Assembly: GCA_905250125.1 (NCBI GenBank)
Contig: CAJNOL010000166.1
Location: 1 to 64,000, forward strand
Length of the DNA stretch: 64,000 nucleotides
DNA from: Rotaria sordida
Taxonomy: Eukaryota > Rotifera > Eurotatoria > Philodinida > Philodinidae
Direction of reading: 5' to 3'
Under the pieces are notes generated by a model that did no database searches, had not been told where the DNA came from, and worked only from the letters and a program-made list of their open reading frames with translations. Positions 1-13,959 of this stretch are shown here, piece by piece. Each line of letters begins with the position of its first letter. Within the stretch, counting starts at the first letter, position 1. The translations under genes were made by a program, and so were the position numbers.

Positions 1-1027
1 TATGACTATAGATGAGAAGAAATTTTCATATTAGCATCATTTTTTTTAGAAGTAAAACTTATATTTATAATACCGCATCTCTAGATCAATTCTTTTTTTT
101 TTTAGTCACTCTATTACCAAGCTAGGTGTTAAATTCGTTTTCTTTATATTGTTTTTGCTATCGTTTAATTAAAAAAAAACTTCAAAGTCCTTTTAAAACT
201 GAAACATTTGATGATATTGCAAGTTAGCAGGCATGTTTCGAGTAGAGTTTGTCGGGTTGCTCCTGGATCCGGTCGCATCCGGATCCGATGGACTCTAGTT
301 CTGCGGTCACACCGATTGAGAGGAAGCAGGTTGATGACTCAAGAGGTTGATTGGAAGACTTTTGCTAAAATTGATCGAATTTTGAGAGAAAACGAAAATT
401 TTTCAAGATTAGAAAGATCACAAGTCCCGATTCGAAACATCCTGCACGTCAGACATAGTTTATTAACAAACTTGAACATGAACTCTGTCTATCATGTTGT
501 AGATTATATGAAATAGGTTTGATTAATATCTTCTTGTAACATTTGAATGAAACAAACAATACGAAAAAAAAATAAAAATAGATGAATAATATTCTTTTTC
601 TTATTAGACTTGTTACTGAAATTGTTTGAAAGTATATATGAAATATATATGTTCATAAATTCTATATGTGCTCGGTTTGACTATCAAAATGACAGATTGT
701 AAAGCACTTCCATTTTCTAAGAACAACTTCATTTTTTAGGTTATATTTTTAATTCAATAAGTCGTATATTCATGTAGATATACGTATGCTTTTTATATCA
801 ATCATCGTTACTTCTTTCTTTTACAAATATAAATTTTTTTTTCTGCTATTAACACATGTGAATATAGCTAAAACATGATAGTAACCAGTAAAAGCATGCT
901 TTGTATCGATTCATGACTTGAAAATTTACTTTCTGAGTCAATCAAAAAAAAGCAATTTATCGTAAACATCTGTGATTCATATAAAATAATTTTTCATTCA
1001 TTTATGATAAAATAAAATCATACATAC
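1..1027. other. No confident gene; probably USP24-like intron
   Basis: The minus-strand USP24-like gene ends its third exon at 1028 with a GT donor and should continue leftwards. I could not find a convincing fourth exon here, so the intron probably exceeds 1 kb. A plus-strand open frame at 208-516 (102 codons) resembles nothing I know. Its 5' part, about 231-345, is clearly more GC-rich than its surroundings and contains two close GGATCC-like motifs, so it may be an insertion rather than a gene. The rest is AT-rich low-complexity DNA. Confidence 0.4.
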
Positions 1028-1907
1028 GTTTATAAGGTATTGACCAATTGTCACCATAAACTTTTGTTTCAAGATCAAGAAAAGCATTAGTTGTAAATGA
1101 ATTAAAATTATTTATTGAATATTCATCCGACGATACAGAATGTGAACCATTTGAATTATTATTATTATTATTATTATTGTTATTATTTGAAGGAACCTTT
1201 AAAAAAGAAAATGAAATAATAAAATAAAAATAATTAAAAAAATTTTTTTATTTTCATTTCTAAAATAATAACCGTCTGTTTTGATTTGAATATTTTATTG
1301 AAAATTTTTTTTCTCAGATGCACCATAACTTGTCTGACGACAAAAATAAATAAAACAACTCCAAAAAAAAACAAAAAAAAAATCTTTTTATTTTTTTTCT
1401 TTTTTCTTTTCTTATCTTCCGTTTCTTTGTCACATTTCTTTTTTTTTTTCTTACTGTTTGTTGCTGTTGTCGTTCGAGTTGTTCTTCAGTTAATGGGCCA
1501 ATGAAGGTTGATACCATTGCTTCAGTTGGTATAAGAATATCATCATTATAATAGACTGAACTAGTTAACATCGTTACGGCTTCGCTTATATCATTATGAG
1601 CTTTAATTAATGCTCTACGATTTAAATCTCGATCAAGAAATCCCATAGATATTAATGATTGAATATGATCTTCCATAGTTAACATATCATTTGTTGATGA
1701 TGATGATGATGATGAACAAGCACTTGTTGAATTACTTGAATTATTTAACAAAAGACAAAAAAAGTAAGACATATTTAAATATGTGATTCAAATATGAATA
1801 TACCTAGCAACACACTGTTTATTTCGTTGGGTACAAGAACGTTTTGGGGAATGATTATTGGTGGTTTCGGTTAAAGAAGAATTTACCGTGTGAGCACTGC
1901 GTTTCAT
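1028..1907 (-). CDS. USP24: USP24-like ubiquitin hydrolase, N-terminal exons (partial)
   Basis: Three exons read on the minus strand: 1907-1804, 1734-1455 and 1196-1028. Phases close (104 nt, 280 nt, 169 nt) with GT-AG introns. The start is the ATG at 1907, which reads 34 codons before the first donor. A UBA domain follows a serine-rich linker, with MEDHIQSLISMGF and a helix NDISEAVTML. In USP24 the UBA domain sits at the N-terminus of a roughly 2600-residue deubiquitinase. After an asparagine run, exon 3 ends with FLDLETKVYGDNWSIPYKR, which matches the USP24 segment after the UBA (ELESRVLTDHWSIPYKR). The catalytic USP core is outside the window. I infer a deubiquitinase acting on ubiquitin conjugates; family assignment is fairly firm, activity is not testable here. 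Confidence 0.72.
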
Positions 1908-4900
1908 CACGGTAATAATTATTCAGATGTTTAATATCCATCTGAAATAAAAATGAATATTAGTTTTTATTATTTAATCAAATTGACCGATATAGAAAAT
2001 TACAAATTTACCAAATATAAAACATGATCAGCATGATCAATCAATCAAACATCTAATTCACTTGTTTAATATTCGTTCTGTTCTTTTCTTGTGTTTTTCT
2101 TGAATGGATTATTCTTTTTTCTTTTTGTACAAAGATTCTTGGACCTATCGGTTTAATACACACGATTAATATGACGAGACGTGATTATTGTAAATAAAAA
2201 ATAATATTTAAAAGAAATTTATAATTAACAAAGTGATAACTAGATCTGTAAACAAAAATGATTTGTTAACTTGTTCACAAGAGGATACATTCTTTCTTTT
2301 ATTTTGATTGTTAAATTGAAACAAGATGTATCTGTTGAAAAAAGAATTAATCGTTAATGCAGTTTAATTAAAATTGAATTATTAAAGTGAAATATGAATA
2401 TGTCTTGATTGGTTAAATTAAAAACCAATCGAATAGATATTTTATTTATATACAAAAGAATAATGGATTGAATCTTTAACTTTTCTTTCTTTTTTTTTTC
2501 TTTCTTTCGTCTTGTTCTATTTGATATTGTTGATTTAAAAACCGGATCAATTTACATAAGAATTCAACAAAATGCATATGTATATATATACATACATATG
2601 TGTTTAAAGAAAAGGCTAGTAAAACTGTTTTATTTCGTTTTTATTATTATTCTGCATTTAGATGAAACCTTGTATTGTCACATATATATGCATGTATTAA
2701 AAAAAGCGGAAGAAAAACATAAATTTCATGAAATATGTTGATATGAACGATAGTGATGTTATAAGAAAAATGTTAAAGTCAATCTTGATTGTTTCTGTCT
2801 TCCTCTTTTTTTTTTTTTTTTACTCGATAGAAGATATATCGATTGGAGAGAAGCGTCCTGGTTGTGTCCTTTTTTAGCGCGCATGTCGAGCGTGTAATTT
2901 GATCGTTTATTGTCTGTATACGATGTACACATAAACTTATGCAACATAACCAGAAAAACGTTAATGGTTCAGAATAGATGTGTGTGAGTGAGTGTGAGTA
3001 TGTGCTTTTCGATTGATGATGATGATGATAATAATAATGATGACATATAACTAATCAAATCGGATGTTTCTTTCTTTTTCTTTTTCGTTAACTATCATCA
3101 ACAGCTTGTCATCAATTTGTGTCCGTTTACATACAATTTTACAATCATCAATCTTGCAAGTTATTTGTAAGTGACTTCTTGAATTAAATCGAGTTCTGAA
3201 CCGAATCTTGTCGAACTTCATTAATTCTATTCTATTCATTTAATACAAACTTGATTTAATAATGAACAACAGAATAAAAGTAAAGTTAGATCTCAATAAA
3301 AGGTTGAGACCTTGAATTCAAAGCTCAATGTTCTCTTTATCCAGGTCAGTAACTGTCTAAAAGGGCATATTGAAGTGTATCACAACGTGAACAGAGACAG
3401 TCGATGAGAGTGTCAAATCTAGTATGAACCCGTTAAAATGAGAATTTGTTGGCCTCATGTTACAAGAGTATACATCTTCCTTCCTTTTGTTTTATTGTGC
3501 TCTACACTTTCATAACGCGCGTATTCTTTTTTTCTTCTTTTTATTAAGTACAGCAGGGTGTATTTTAACCGGTCAGTATCAACATCAGTAGGTTGACTTG
3601 TTTCATTATCCAGAGCCATCCATCAACTGTGTGTGCTCGCTTTTTTTTCATCTTGTTCTTTTGTCTTTCTCGCTCTCTCTTTATGTATGAATATATGTGG
3701 GTTTCATTACACTGAGGAATGGAAGTAAACGCACATACATGTAGGGACGACAAAAAAAAAACCGAGACATAGAAGAAAGAACGCTATTCATTCAATGCTT
3801 GTTCTCTTCTTTTACCCTAGTAAGGGTGATGATGGTCATCTTTTTTTTTTTACAAGTAGAATAAGAATAGAAAAGGAAAAAAAAATCGCAGAAGAAATGT
3901 TCATGCCGTCTACATCTTACCCGATGTATGCATGCATACTCGTTTGCATCTCATAACAGCACTAGAGAAAAGAATGACAACGAGAGGGAGAGAAAAATAG
4001 TATAAATAGCACTGAGAAAATACCGTCCGATCTTCATTGCATGTGTGTATGTGTGCACGAACTGTGATGAGATATTCTTTATATATATATCATCTACAAT
4101 ATAATATATTCTTTTATCGTTCTTTTCAATGAGAGATGCACTACAAAAATAAGATATGAGATATGAATTGACAATTTTAGTATGCGAGCGATGGTAAATG
4201 TATGTCTATTCCAGTAGTTGCAGGTACGTGACAAAATGTAATTTTTTTATGTCTTTATTTTTTTTTTTATGCAAAAAATTCCCAAATTTTTCTTCTTCGT
4301 CTACTGTCGAGATACATTTGATATATTTTTAATCTTGTTCATCGTTGTTGTCTATTTCATCTTGCATATTTTTGGCACTTTTCATACACGCACATAATCA
4401 TGTTATCGTGTCACTCATCATCATTACAATACTTCTTTTTTTTTCAACTTGCATGCTTGTAATGTCATTGACATTCGCTATTGTGCAATATGAACGGTCA
4501 ACAGTTTGTCATCATCATTTTCTTATTTATGCTATTCTTTCTCTGTTCTTGCAAACAAATAACATACGGGACTCATCAGTAAAATTATAATGTTAAGCGC
4601 GCTTGCACGCGCGCATATAGTTTGTAATCGTCGATACCAATTACTGATGGTTGAGCGCGAGAGAGCCATTAAGTGTCGTCTAGAAGCCAACGGGTCTTTT
4701 TTTTTCTCTTTTTTTTTTTGTGTGTGTTGGTTACATGGTCAAGATATAAATCGATAAAAATGATGATCGTAGATCATATAAAGAACGAGCTGACTCAGTT
4801 TCTTTTTTTTCTCTATTCTCGTATTTCCAAGGTTGTTACTCGATGATTTGCTTTGGATAATTAGTTTCATTTTCATCTTTTTCTTCAGTAATAACCAAAT

Positions 4901-5116
4901 ATGATTACCTACTACTTCCTCTAGTATTTAAAGGTCGATGATAATAGCAGACTATCTTTCATATATAATCAATCTCTTTCTTTTTTTTTCTTCTTGCTTT
5001 GAACAAACATCCTTTTCTTTTTCTTTTTCTTTTCTAAGCAAATGAATATTAATCATAGATATTGACATATCTTGAAAAGAGATTTTGATTTCTTTTATTT
5101 TGATTTAAGATGAATT
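1908..5116. other. Divergent intergenic region
   Basis: This is 3.2 kb between the start of the minus-strand USP24-like gene and the plus-strand receptor gene. It holds many pyrimidine tracts, short TA and GAT microsatellites (for example near 3015-3040) and no open frame that looks like protein. It should contain both promoters, but no specific element can be named from sequence alone. Confidence 0.5.
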
Positions 5117-8100
5117 ATGTATAATGATCTGATGTTATTCTATTCTTTATTTTTCTTATCTATAATAATAAGAATTATATTTGGACAACAAACAATAATT
5201 TATGTAAAACGTGGTGATGTAGCTGAATTATGTGACAATCGTTCAACATTAATATATGCTTATGAATATCGAAGTTTTGATGGTAAAAAAAGTTTTATTG
5301 TTGAACCATCAAAAGATGATCGATATTCAAATCCATATCGTACAAGTTTATTACGAATAAATAATGCGAATGAAGATGATAGTGGATTATATAAATGTCC
5401 ACAAGATGATATTGAATGGCAAAAACTTCAAGTTTATAGTAAGTTTACAAATAAAAGAGGAATGACCATTAAATTGTAATTGTGTTGATTTTATATGTTA
5501 CATCATAAATTTGATAGCATATCTTTTTCTTCTTTTTATATGAAAAAAAAAACAAAGTATATCTTGTTAGACACTCGATTTATTCTCAATCAACCGATTG
5601 TATTCAGAGAGTAGAGATGATTAAAACAAGATAAACTACTTTTGTATATTGTTATAAAAAACAAAGAAACAGACATCTATATCAATGATTAATGAAATTC
5701 TTGATTTACTATATTGAAAATGAAATTATTTTTTTGTTTTTATTTAACTAGTTCCTGTTCAACATGTATATTTAAGTAATCTTCATACATCATCTCGAAT
5801 TTATAATAATGATTTATGTGGAATTGATAATAAAAATTGTTTAGTTATGATTGAAGGTGAACCATTAGATATTGTTTGTGCTGCTGATGGTTATCCACGT
5901 CCAGCACTTGATATATCATTAGATAAAAATGGTACAATACCAACAATAATGGCATTAGCAAGTGGTATACAACCACCAACATTTATTGATAATCAATTTA
6001 AACCAAGTGTTTATGAAGCTTATCGTATACCTAGTTTAACATCATATGATAATGGACGAAATTTAACATGTCGTGTTGATATGAAACAAATTGATAAAAA
6101 ACTTATTTTATCAATAACAAAACAACTTTATATTGAATGTAAAATTTTCTTTCTTTCTTTTTTTTTTTGTTTATTTGAATTTTTACTTTTTAATTATTGA
6201 ATATTTTAGTTCGACCAACTGTTGTTGAAAAATTTAAAAAAATTTATTCTGGTATTAATCATACACGTACAATTAATTGTACAGTTATACGTGCTAATCC
6301 AACATATATACAATATACAATCAATGGTTTACCATCATCAATTATTCGTCGAACATATGGAGATCAAAATAATATGCATTATACATTTGATATAACACCA
6401 ACATCACTTGAACATTTTCATTCATTTAATATAACGGCTAATAATAGTATTGGTTTTGATGCATGCACTTATGAATTAATTCATGGAGGTAGATATTATT
6501 ATTATTTTTTTTTAAAATTAAGTCTCTTATGTAATAATATATATATATATATATATAAAATAATGGCTTTAATGGAAAAAAACTTTTCTTTGTAAAAGAT
6601 CTCAAGTTACTTTTCTTTTTTTTTTGAATTTTTTATGAAAGAATGATTTTTGAATTTCAATGATACTTAATCGTTAATTAAACTTGCACGGTTTCTTTCT
6701 TAGATACTTCATACGACATTATTTTTATGCAACCTAAATAGTTGAATATATACGTGTATATAATGAGTGGCTCATAAATAACTAGACGACAAAATAAAAG
6801 AAATATCTCCGGTCTCCTTTAATCAATCGAACTAATTGTTTGTTTCGGTGATGAAGGACTCTTGAAAGTTTTTATTCATAAGGAACCGACGAAATAGATA
6901 CTGTTTAGAACTAGCACTATTGACTAGAAGGATATCAACCATTCTTAAATCTAAACATATGAAATTTTTAACACATATATACTACCATAGTAATGTGAAT
7001 TAGTGAGACCAGTTCGAATTCATTCGTTTGAGTGGAAGCAAAGTTATGATCTATGACAATCATTCTCATTGTGAGATCCATAACTCAAGAAGAGAAGAAG
7101 CTTATGACTCGTTGAATTTATCATTATGTAAATCTTTAGTACGGCTATTTACGCTATAAATTTTATCGAAGCATTCAAAAATTGCAGACATTTTACATAG
7201 TGATAAGTTGATTTGGTTGTAAGCTCGTTCCATTCTTGATGTATAGAACTCATCGTGAGAAGAGCTATAATACATCATAACATCTCTTTAATTGAAGCGG
7301 TCGAAACAAGACTAGCCTTATTGGTCTACAATAGTATATATGTTAAAAAATTTCAGATGTGTAGTCTTAAAGACGGCTGAGATCACAGAGAAATACCTTT
7401 GGGTAATGTTGTATTTCTTTAATGAGGTCATTAATGCTAGTTCAAAGCAGTATTCATTTGACACCTTGTATTTGTGAATAAAAACATTGAAGAGTTGTCT
7501 ATCATCGAGCAGAAAAAAATCTGCCCGATTGATTAAAACAGAATGGATATATTGATTGTTTTTATTGTCTAGTTATTGATGAACCACCATGTATAGTTTT
7601 ATGCATATTAGTCTTATCCAATCAACACATCATATCTCTCAAATCCGTATTATAGTGATAACACTAATGTCATTTTCAATTAATAGAACTAATCGAATAA
7701 GAAAGAATTTATCTTTTGTCAATTGATATAACATATCAATTAGGAGTTCAGAGAATACATAGAGTATTATCTTTATGTGTCTGTATGACAGCTTAGACTT
7801 AAACTTATAAAATTATTGATTGACTAGTTATAATTCAATAAACTTATCTAGAACAATCACTTAATACATCAAGATATTTAGCTGCATTACTAAACAAACT
7901 TAAGTTAACTATTGAAATAACTTCTTATAACAAAAAAAAAACATGTATATAATAAACTTTTACCTTAAAAATTATTATTCGTTAAATATAATTTTTGTAT
8001 TTAAAAATCATTTATCTCTATTTTTAGGTGTACCTGATGCTATAACTCATTGTACAGTTGATACATATACATCAAATGTAACTGTAACAATAAGTTGTAC

Positions 8101-10847
8101 GAAAAGTTATGCTCAAGGTGATAATGATAATTATGCATGTACATTATATAAATATAATGATAAGAATAAGCTAAATCTATTTGAAGAAATAGCTCGAACA
8201 AAATCTTGTATATTTGCATTAGAAAATTTTCATGAACCTGTTGAATTTCGTGTTGTTGCATTTAATCGTTATGGTTCATTACCACCAAATACATTTGGTT
8301 ATATTATTCGATTAAATCAGCCAACAAGTAAATAATCAAAATTTGTGTTTTTACTGAATAGATTTAATTCGTTTTCTTTTTTTTAGTACAAAAAGAAACA
8401 TCATTTTTTAATAAAAAAATTCTTCTTATTATTGGTTGTATATTTGGTGGTACAATTTTATTCTTTTTTCTTTGTTGTCTTTGTGGAACATGTCATTATG
8501 ATCGAACAAAACTTGAAAATAGAAATAATCTTTATCAAAAAGATAGTAAGTATTATTTTTGTCTTTATTTGTTTTTTTGAAATATTTATATCACAATAAA
8601 TCATTGTTCACTGATATTCAGCATTACCAGTGGCAAGAGAACATTGTCATATTGTTTCTGTAAATCAGATTCAATCTTCTTCTTCTTCTCCTTTTTCTAT
8701 TATTTCTTCCACGTAGGTTTTCAAACTAGACATAAAAAGAAAAAAAACGACATCAAATGCATGATTTTATGCATGTCTTTTTTTTATTTTGCGCTATTAT
8801 ATATTTTTTTTATATTTGACCAAAAAAAAATCAGTTAGATATTAAAGACATAGAAGTAAATTTATTTATTATTATAGAATATCCCCGCTCAACGACCGAG
8901 AGCGAAGCATTAAAACCAATAAATGGTAAATTTTCCTTGTTTTTTTATTTAAATAATATATTTTTTTTAAATAATTTTAATTTATTTTAAGACGATACAA
9001 CTTCCAATTTAGTTCCAAATGGTGTTGACAAACATCATCAGGTTAGTTTCCAAGTTTATTAAACTTTCCTCTCTCCACAGAATAAAAGCTCATCCTATTC
9101 GAACCAACGTAAAATAGCAATGTAAATCATCGAATAGATTAGTTCATCGTTGTAACTTCCTTGGCGTATCTAATTTTGTTTGTTGTACATGTTTTCTATT
9201 AACAAACAAATGAGTTTCTTTCGTGAGCTGAAAAACGTGTACACATGGCCATTAATGAGAAACGGTTGTTTAGGAATTGGCGAATAAGAAATATAATATG
9301 CTTTAATACAACTCTGTTCAACTTCTTCCTGTTATGGAATTATATACGGTCTACAAAATAAAACGATGTAAATTTTTATTAAGATGACAAAAATATAGAC
9401 AAATCTTTCACTTAATAATGAAACATTTCATAAAGTTGAACAATTACATGAGAGATTTTCGGATTGAAAATAAATACCAGTATGAGATGAATACAAAATC
9501 CATTATTGAAACATTCATAAGATCTGAGCTATCGATTTCATAGAAATGAGAAACTCTCATTTAGTAGTAAAAAGTTTACTCTATACTTCTTTCAAGATAC
9601 ATTGAAAAATATTTCGATGCATTTCTGAACAATTTTACCTTAACTTCAAAGATGACGTCGTCTGACAGAGTCGTATAGAAGCTTTTCTCAATTTCTTGAA
9701 GCGCGGGTTGAACCTATCTATATTAAGATACACGAAGTGTTGATGAAAGATGAATGTGTCAATGAGAAAAGTAGTGTAATGAAGGTATGACTTAAGTTAT
9801 CTAATAAGAAAGAACTGAAAAAATATAGAAATTCATTTTTGATTCGCCGGTAATTATCAAAATTTTAAGACAGTACGAAAACTTCAATTCATTGAATCTT
9901 GTTTATTTCTGTACTTGTAAGCAAATTAAATCATAACTACAATACAAAAACCGTTGATTGCAATGAAATCCCAACTTGCGAAACAGATTAGAAGCCTCGT
10001 AGACTGCTATTCTTTGTGTATGGGAAGAGTGAGTTAAAAATCGAATTTAATTATTAATTTGTTTTTGTTTTCTTAGAATGGAGCTGTTTATGATATTCCT
10101 ATTCATTTAAATGGTAAATATTCTCATCAAATGTCTACTCCAACATCTGTTTATCATCAACAAAAGTCTCAACAATCAACTAATCTTCATTATATTGATC
10201 AAGATTCAATAACAAGTAGTCTTAATTCAATACCAACACGAACGCGTACATATAATAATAAATTTTATGGTAATCCATTAATGGATAATAAATATGGACC
10301 ATTATCACCGTCAAGTATGATTGTTCCAACAAAAAAAATCAAACCTAATAATGATGAAATTATTGAAAATGATGAAGAAGAAGAAGAAGAAGAAGATGAA
10401 TCACCAGTTTATTCAACAACAACAGATATTATGTCTGAAAGTGGTTCATTTCTTGTTCCAACATCATCAACAAAACGTCGTGCACCACCTCCACCTAAAC
10501 CACGTTATTCAACATTAAGTTCTATTCGTTTACCACTTGAAAATTCAGATAAAATTCCATTACCATTACCTAAACCACGTTCACGTTCAAATTCTCGTAC
10601 ACGTTTAAATAATGGTAGTTCAGATAATTCATCATATTTATATGAAGAACGTCCTGTATCATCATCCGATTCTGGTATAGGTCCATCAGATGTTGTTTGT
10701 TTACCTAATGGTGATACAATACGTTCAGGTCTTGTTAAATCAAGACAAAATAGTTTACAAAAACATTATGCTCATCCACCATTTTTCCAGCAACAAACAA
10801 AATGTGAACCATTAATATCACCTATTGTTCGTGGTACTGAATGCTGA
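5117..10847 (+). CDS. Ig/FN3 single-pass transmembrane receptor or adhesion molecule
   Basis: Eight exons give about 771 residues: 5117-5438, 5752-6138, 6210-6488, 8028-8327, 8387-8545, 8878-8925, 8992-9041 and 10077-10847. All phases close. The protein begins with a hydrophobic signal peptide (FYSLFFLSIIIRIIFG), followed by three Ig-like segments. The first ends DDSGLYKC; the second has IVCAADGYPRP and later NLTCRV. An FN3-like module encoded by 8028-8327 comes next. A membrane helix (ILLIIGCIFGGTILFFFLCC) follows, then a cytoplasmic tail with a glutamate run and the proline-rich RRAPPPPKPRYS, a plausible SH3 ligand. An earlier ATG at 5110 is out of frame and stops after four codons. The layout recalls irre-type cell-adhesion molecules, but I cannot assign orthology. 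Two introns exceed 1 kb (6489-8027 and 9042-10076). Confidence 0.8.
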
Positions 10848-11253
10848 AAACGTTTTGTTTTGTTTTTTTTTCTTTTTGTATATATTATGCATGTGTATCG
10901 ATTGGTATTATTCGATTTTACCAGCTGTATACAGTATTACAAAAAAGACGCAAAAGTACACTTGTTATTGTCATTGGTATACGCATTTGTAAGGGTTTTC
11001 TTTTTGTATTTCTTTATTTCCTATTGTTGATTAGTTTTTTGTTGATACTTATATGATATGATTTATTCAGATTTTCTGTTTTTTTTTTCTTTTGTTTGTA
11101 CTTGTATAACACAAAAAAATCAAACATGAAAACTCAGATTTGAATCAATGGATAACAATAATCTCAATGAGGTTATATATAAATATATATATATCGCAGA
11201 GATGATATGATGATTGTTCGAGTATCGTTCTTCTGTTTTTTTCTTGTAGAACA
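10848..11253. other. Short intergenic region before the BRCT gene
   Basis: This 406-base gap separates two plus-strand genes. It ends in a pyrimidine tract and TTCTTGTAG four bases before the next ATG, a good splice acceptor. No coding exon, and in particular no RING finger, is visible in it. Confidence 0.5.
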
Positions 11254-13959
11254 ATGGTCGATCCATATGATTTTGTAGCTTCACCTTCAAATGTTAAATC
11301 TAAACAAACACGTAAAAAATCAATAATGAAAACTTCTAAGAAAAGGAAATCAAATGAAAAGCCACGACGCGTATCAACTCGACAAGCAAATAGTAAACTT
11401 CGTATACCTACTAGATTGAGTATACATGATACAGATCATTTAATTGATATGCATGAAAAAGAAAATCATCCGAATAATGGTTTTACTCAATTAATTGAAA
11501 CAAAAATGATGGAAACCAAAAAACGACAAGGTAAACGTACGAATAAAAAAGTTAAGATAATAACAGATGATAATCATTCTCCATTAATAACGAAAAAACG
11601 ACAACAATCAGGTAAATTCATACATAAAATTTTGCTTTTAATTAATTCTGTTTGCTTATTTTTTTTTTTTTTTGATTAGAGATTGAAGATAATTCTGATA
11701 TGATACCCATATCAACTGAAATAGGTATTTTATAAATTAATTGTAAAGGCTTATAATAATTTTAATTTTTAATTAGATCCAACAGATAACAATCTTCCAC
11801 CGAACATGACCGACGAGCATGTCAATGCCGGTACAACGAAAATAACAAATCCTCTTCCTTGTGAATCAAAAGGTATCAAACATATAAATTTCAATAGAAT
11901 TCGAATTAAATCATCTCTTCCATTTAGATCATTATCTAGTTTTGGCAAACAAACGACGTCGTGCATGTCTATGTTCAAGTAAAATTTTTATATACCAAAC
12001 TCTAATTAGACAATCAATTTTATTGTAATTTAGAGAAACAATTAGACGAACTTGAATTTACCTCAGATAATGCTCCATCACAAACACAACGGCAACAAAA
12101 AGAGGAGCAGCAACTACAAGAAAAATCTTATTTAGAACCAATTTTAAATCCTATTAGTAATTCTCCACCTCCTCTTCTTCTTCCATCTTCAATTTTAATG
12201 CCACCTTCAACTTCAACATTTACAGTCCCACCTGTTCAATCAGTATTAATAAATCAACAAGAAGAACACAATGAAGAAGAAGAAGAAGAAGAAGAAAATC
12301 AATTACATGCATCATCAATTATGGCTGCTCCTCTTTCACCAGCAATGCCTCTTAATTCAACCTACATTGCTCATCGATCGATTCCAATAATAGCACAAAT
12401 ACCATCAACATTACTTGATTTATCAACAGTAATACCTCGAAATACAACAACTATTTCAAATAATGCACCATCACGATTAACATCATCTATTGTTGAATTT
12501 TCAAATCTTGAACAAAATAAATCTGATCATTCATCATTATTAGAACCAATTAAAACAATTTCTAATCGACAAGATCAAGAAACATCAATGACACCAACAA
12601 ATGCTCAAACAATAAGATGTTCTGTATCAACACAAACTAGTGATGATGATAATTATTGTCCAACTCATCATCCATGTAATGATGTTAGTTTATGTCCATG
12701 TGTTCAGATTTATACACGCTCTGAGCAATTATTTATGGCTAGTATGTCAATATTCTTTCGTAATTCAATAACAGTAACACCTCCAGAACCATCATTAACA
12801 ATAATTAATAATACAAAAAAAAAGAATGATAAACGACAACAAATAAATCATCCTATTATATCTCCTTCTCAGCCAATTCCTTTAATTAATAATATTGAAA
12901 TTCCAATTCAAATCGAAACATATATTGAGAAACATGTAAGACAAATAGAATAATAATCTTGAAAGTTTATTTAATGTTCTTTAATAGGATAATGTTCAAA
13001 TTAATCAAACATATGTAACTAACAATAATAATGATACTATTCCTTCGATCGAACCTGAACCTCAGCAATTATCATCACATATTTTACTCGATACATCAAC
13101 AATAATTAATGAAACTCGTTATGATAATTCAAAAAAATCCGATGGATCATCTATACAAATTAATATTAATTCCAAAGAAGAATTAAATAAAAAATTACAT
13201 GAAGATAATTCATCATTAAAATCTTCTAATGATCAACAAAAATTTAAGTCATTAGTATTAGCAATGACAGCTTTAAAAGATGATCAAAAAGTAGAAATTT
13301 TTTTTCTATTTCAAATATTTTAGATTTATATTTTGTTTTGTTTTCAGATTGTATTTAATCGTTTTATTGAACATTTTTCTGTTCATTCATCAATATCAAT
13401 CAATGAAACAACAACACATTTAATAACTAACGATGATGAAGAAAATTCATTAAAATGTCCATTAACTGGTAAAGTATTACAAGCTGTTGCACGTCATCTT
13501 ACAATCGTTTCTTATCGATGGTTAACAGTATGTTTAAATGAACAACGTTATGTCGATGAAATTCCAACATATGAGATCATTGGTGATACAATATATAATG
13601 AACATTATGGTATGTCTCGTTCTCGATTAAATAATTCAAATAATTATCGTCTATTAGCAAATTATGCATTTCATTTAAAATGTCATGGATGTCAACCATT
13701 TATAGATAATCGACCATTAATTGAACTTATACATTTATCTGGTGGTCTTATACTTAAAACACTTAATCAACATATTGATAATATTGGAAGACAAATTATA
13801 ATCTTATGTTCAAAAAAATATCTTCAAAATAAACTAGCATTACAACAAGCTTGTCAAAAACTGAAAATTCTTTGTATTGAACCAGAATGGCTAATTGCTA
13901 GTATTGTAAAATTTGATATACAACCATATGAACCGTGGCTATGTACTTTATATTCATAA
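11254..13959 (+). CDS. Tandem-BRCT protein, BRCA1/BARD1-like, without RING
   Basis: Seven exons: 11254-11611, 11680-11724, 11777-11872, 11928-11978, 12034-12935, 12988-13290 and 13348-13959, giving about 788 residues with all phases closed. The N-terminal part is basic and low complexity (polyglutamate near 12270-12300, many Ser/Thr/Asn). The last ~215 residues form two BRCT repeats. The first contains TTHLITND and SYRWLTVCL, the second SRSRLNN, then LIHLSGGLILK and EPEWLIASIV. The linker SRSRLNN before BRCT2 resembles BARD1, while the first repeat resembles BRCA1 and BARD1 alike. Such tandem BRCTs bind phosphopeptides in DNA-damage signalling in the nucleus. No RING finger precedes the chosen ATG, so if this is a BRCA1/BARD1 relative it is RING-less, or its RING exon lies elsewhere. 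Confidence 0.72.

Noticed and set aside
841-960. Fourth USP24 exon on the minus strand
   Set aside because: A short frame after an AG near 930 gives only a weak resemblance to the expected EESLGKCL region and soon meets a stop.
1314-1772. Continuous minus-strand frame through the UBA exon
   Set aside because: The start at 1772 and the Lys-rich tail are intron sequence; exon limits 1734-1455 give a phase-consistent USP24-like protein.
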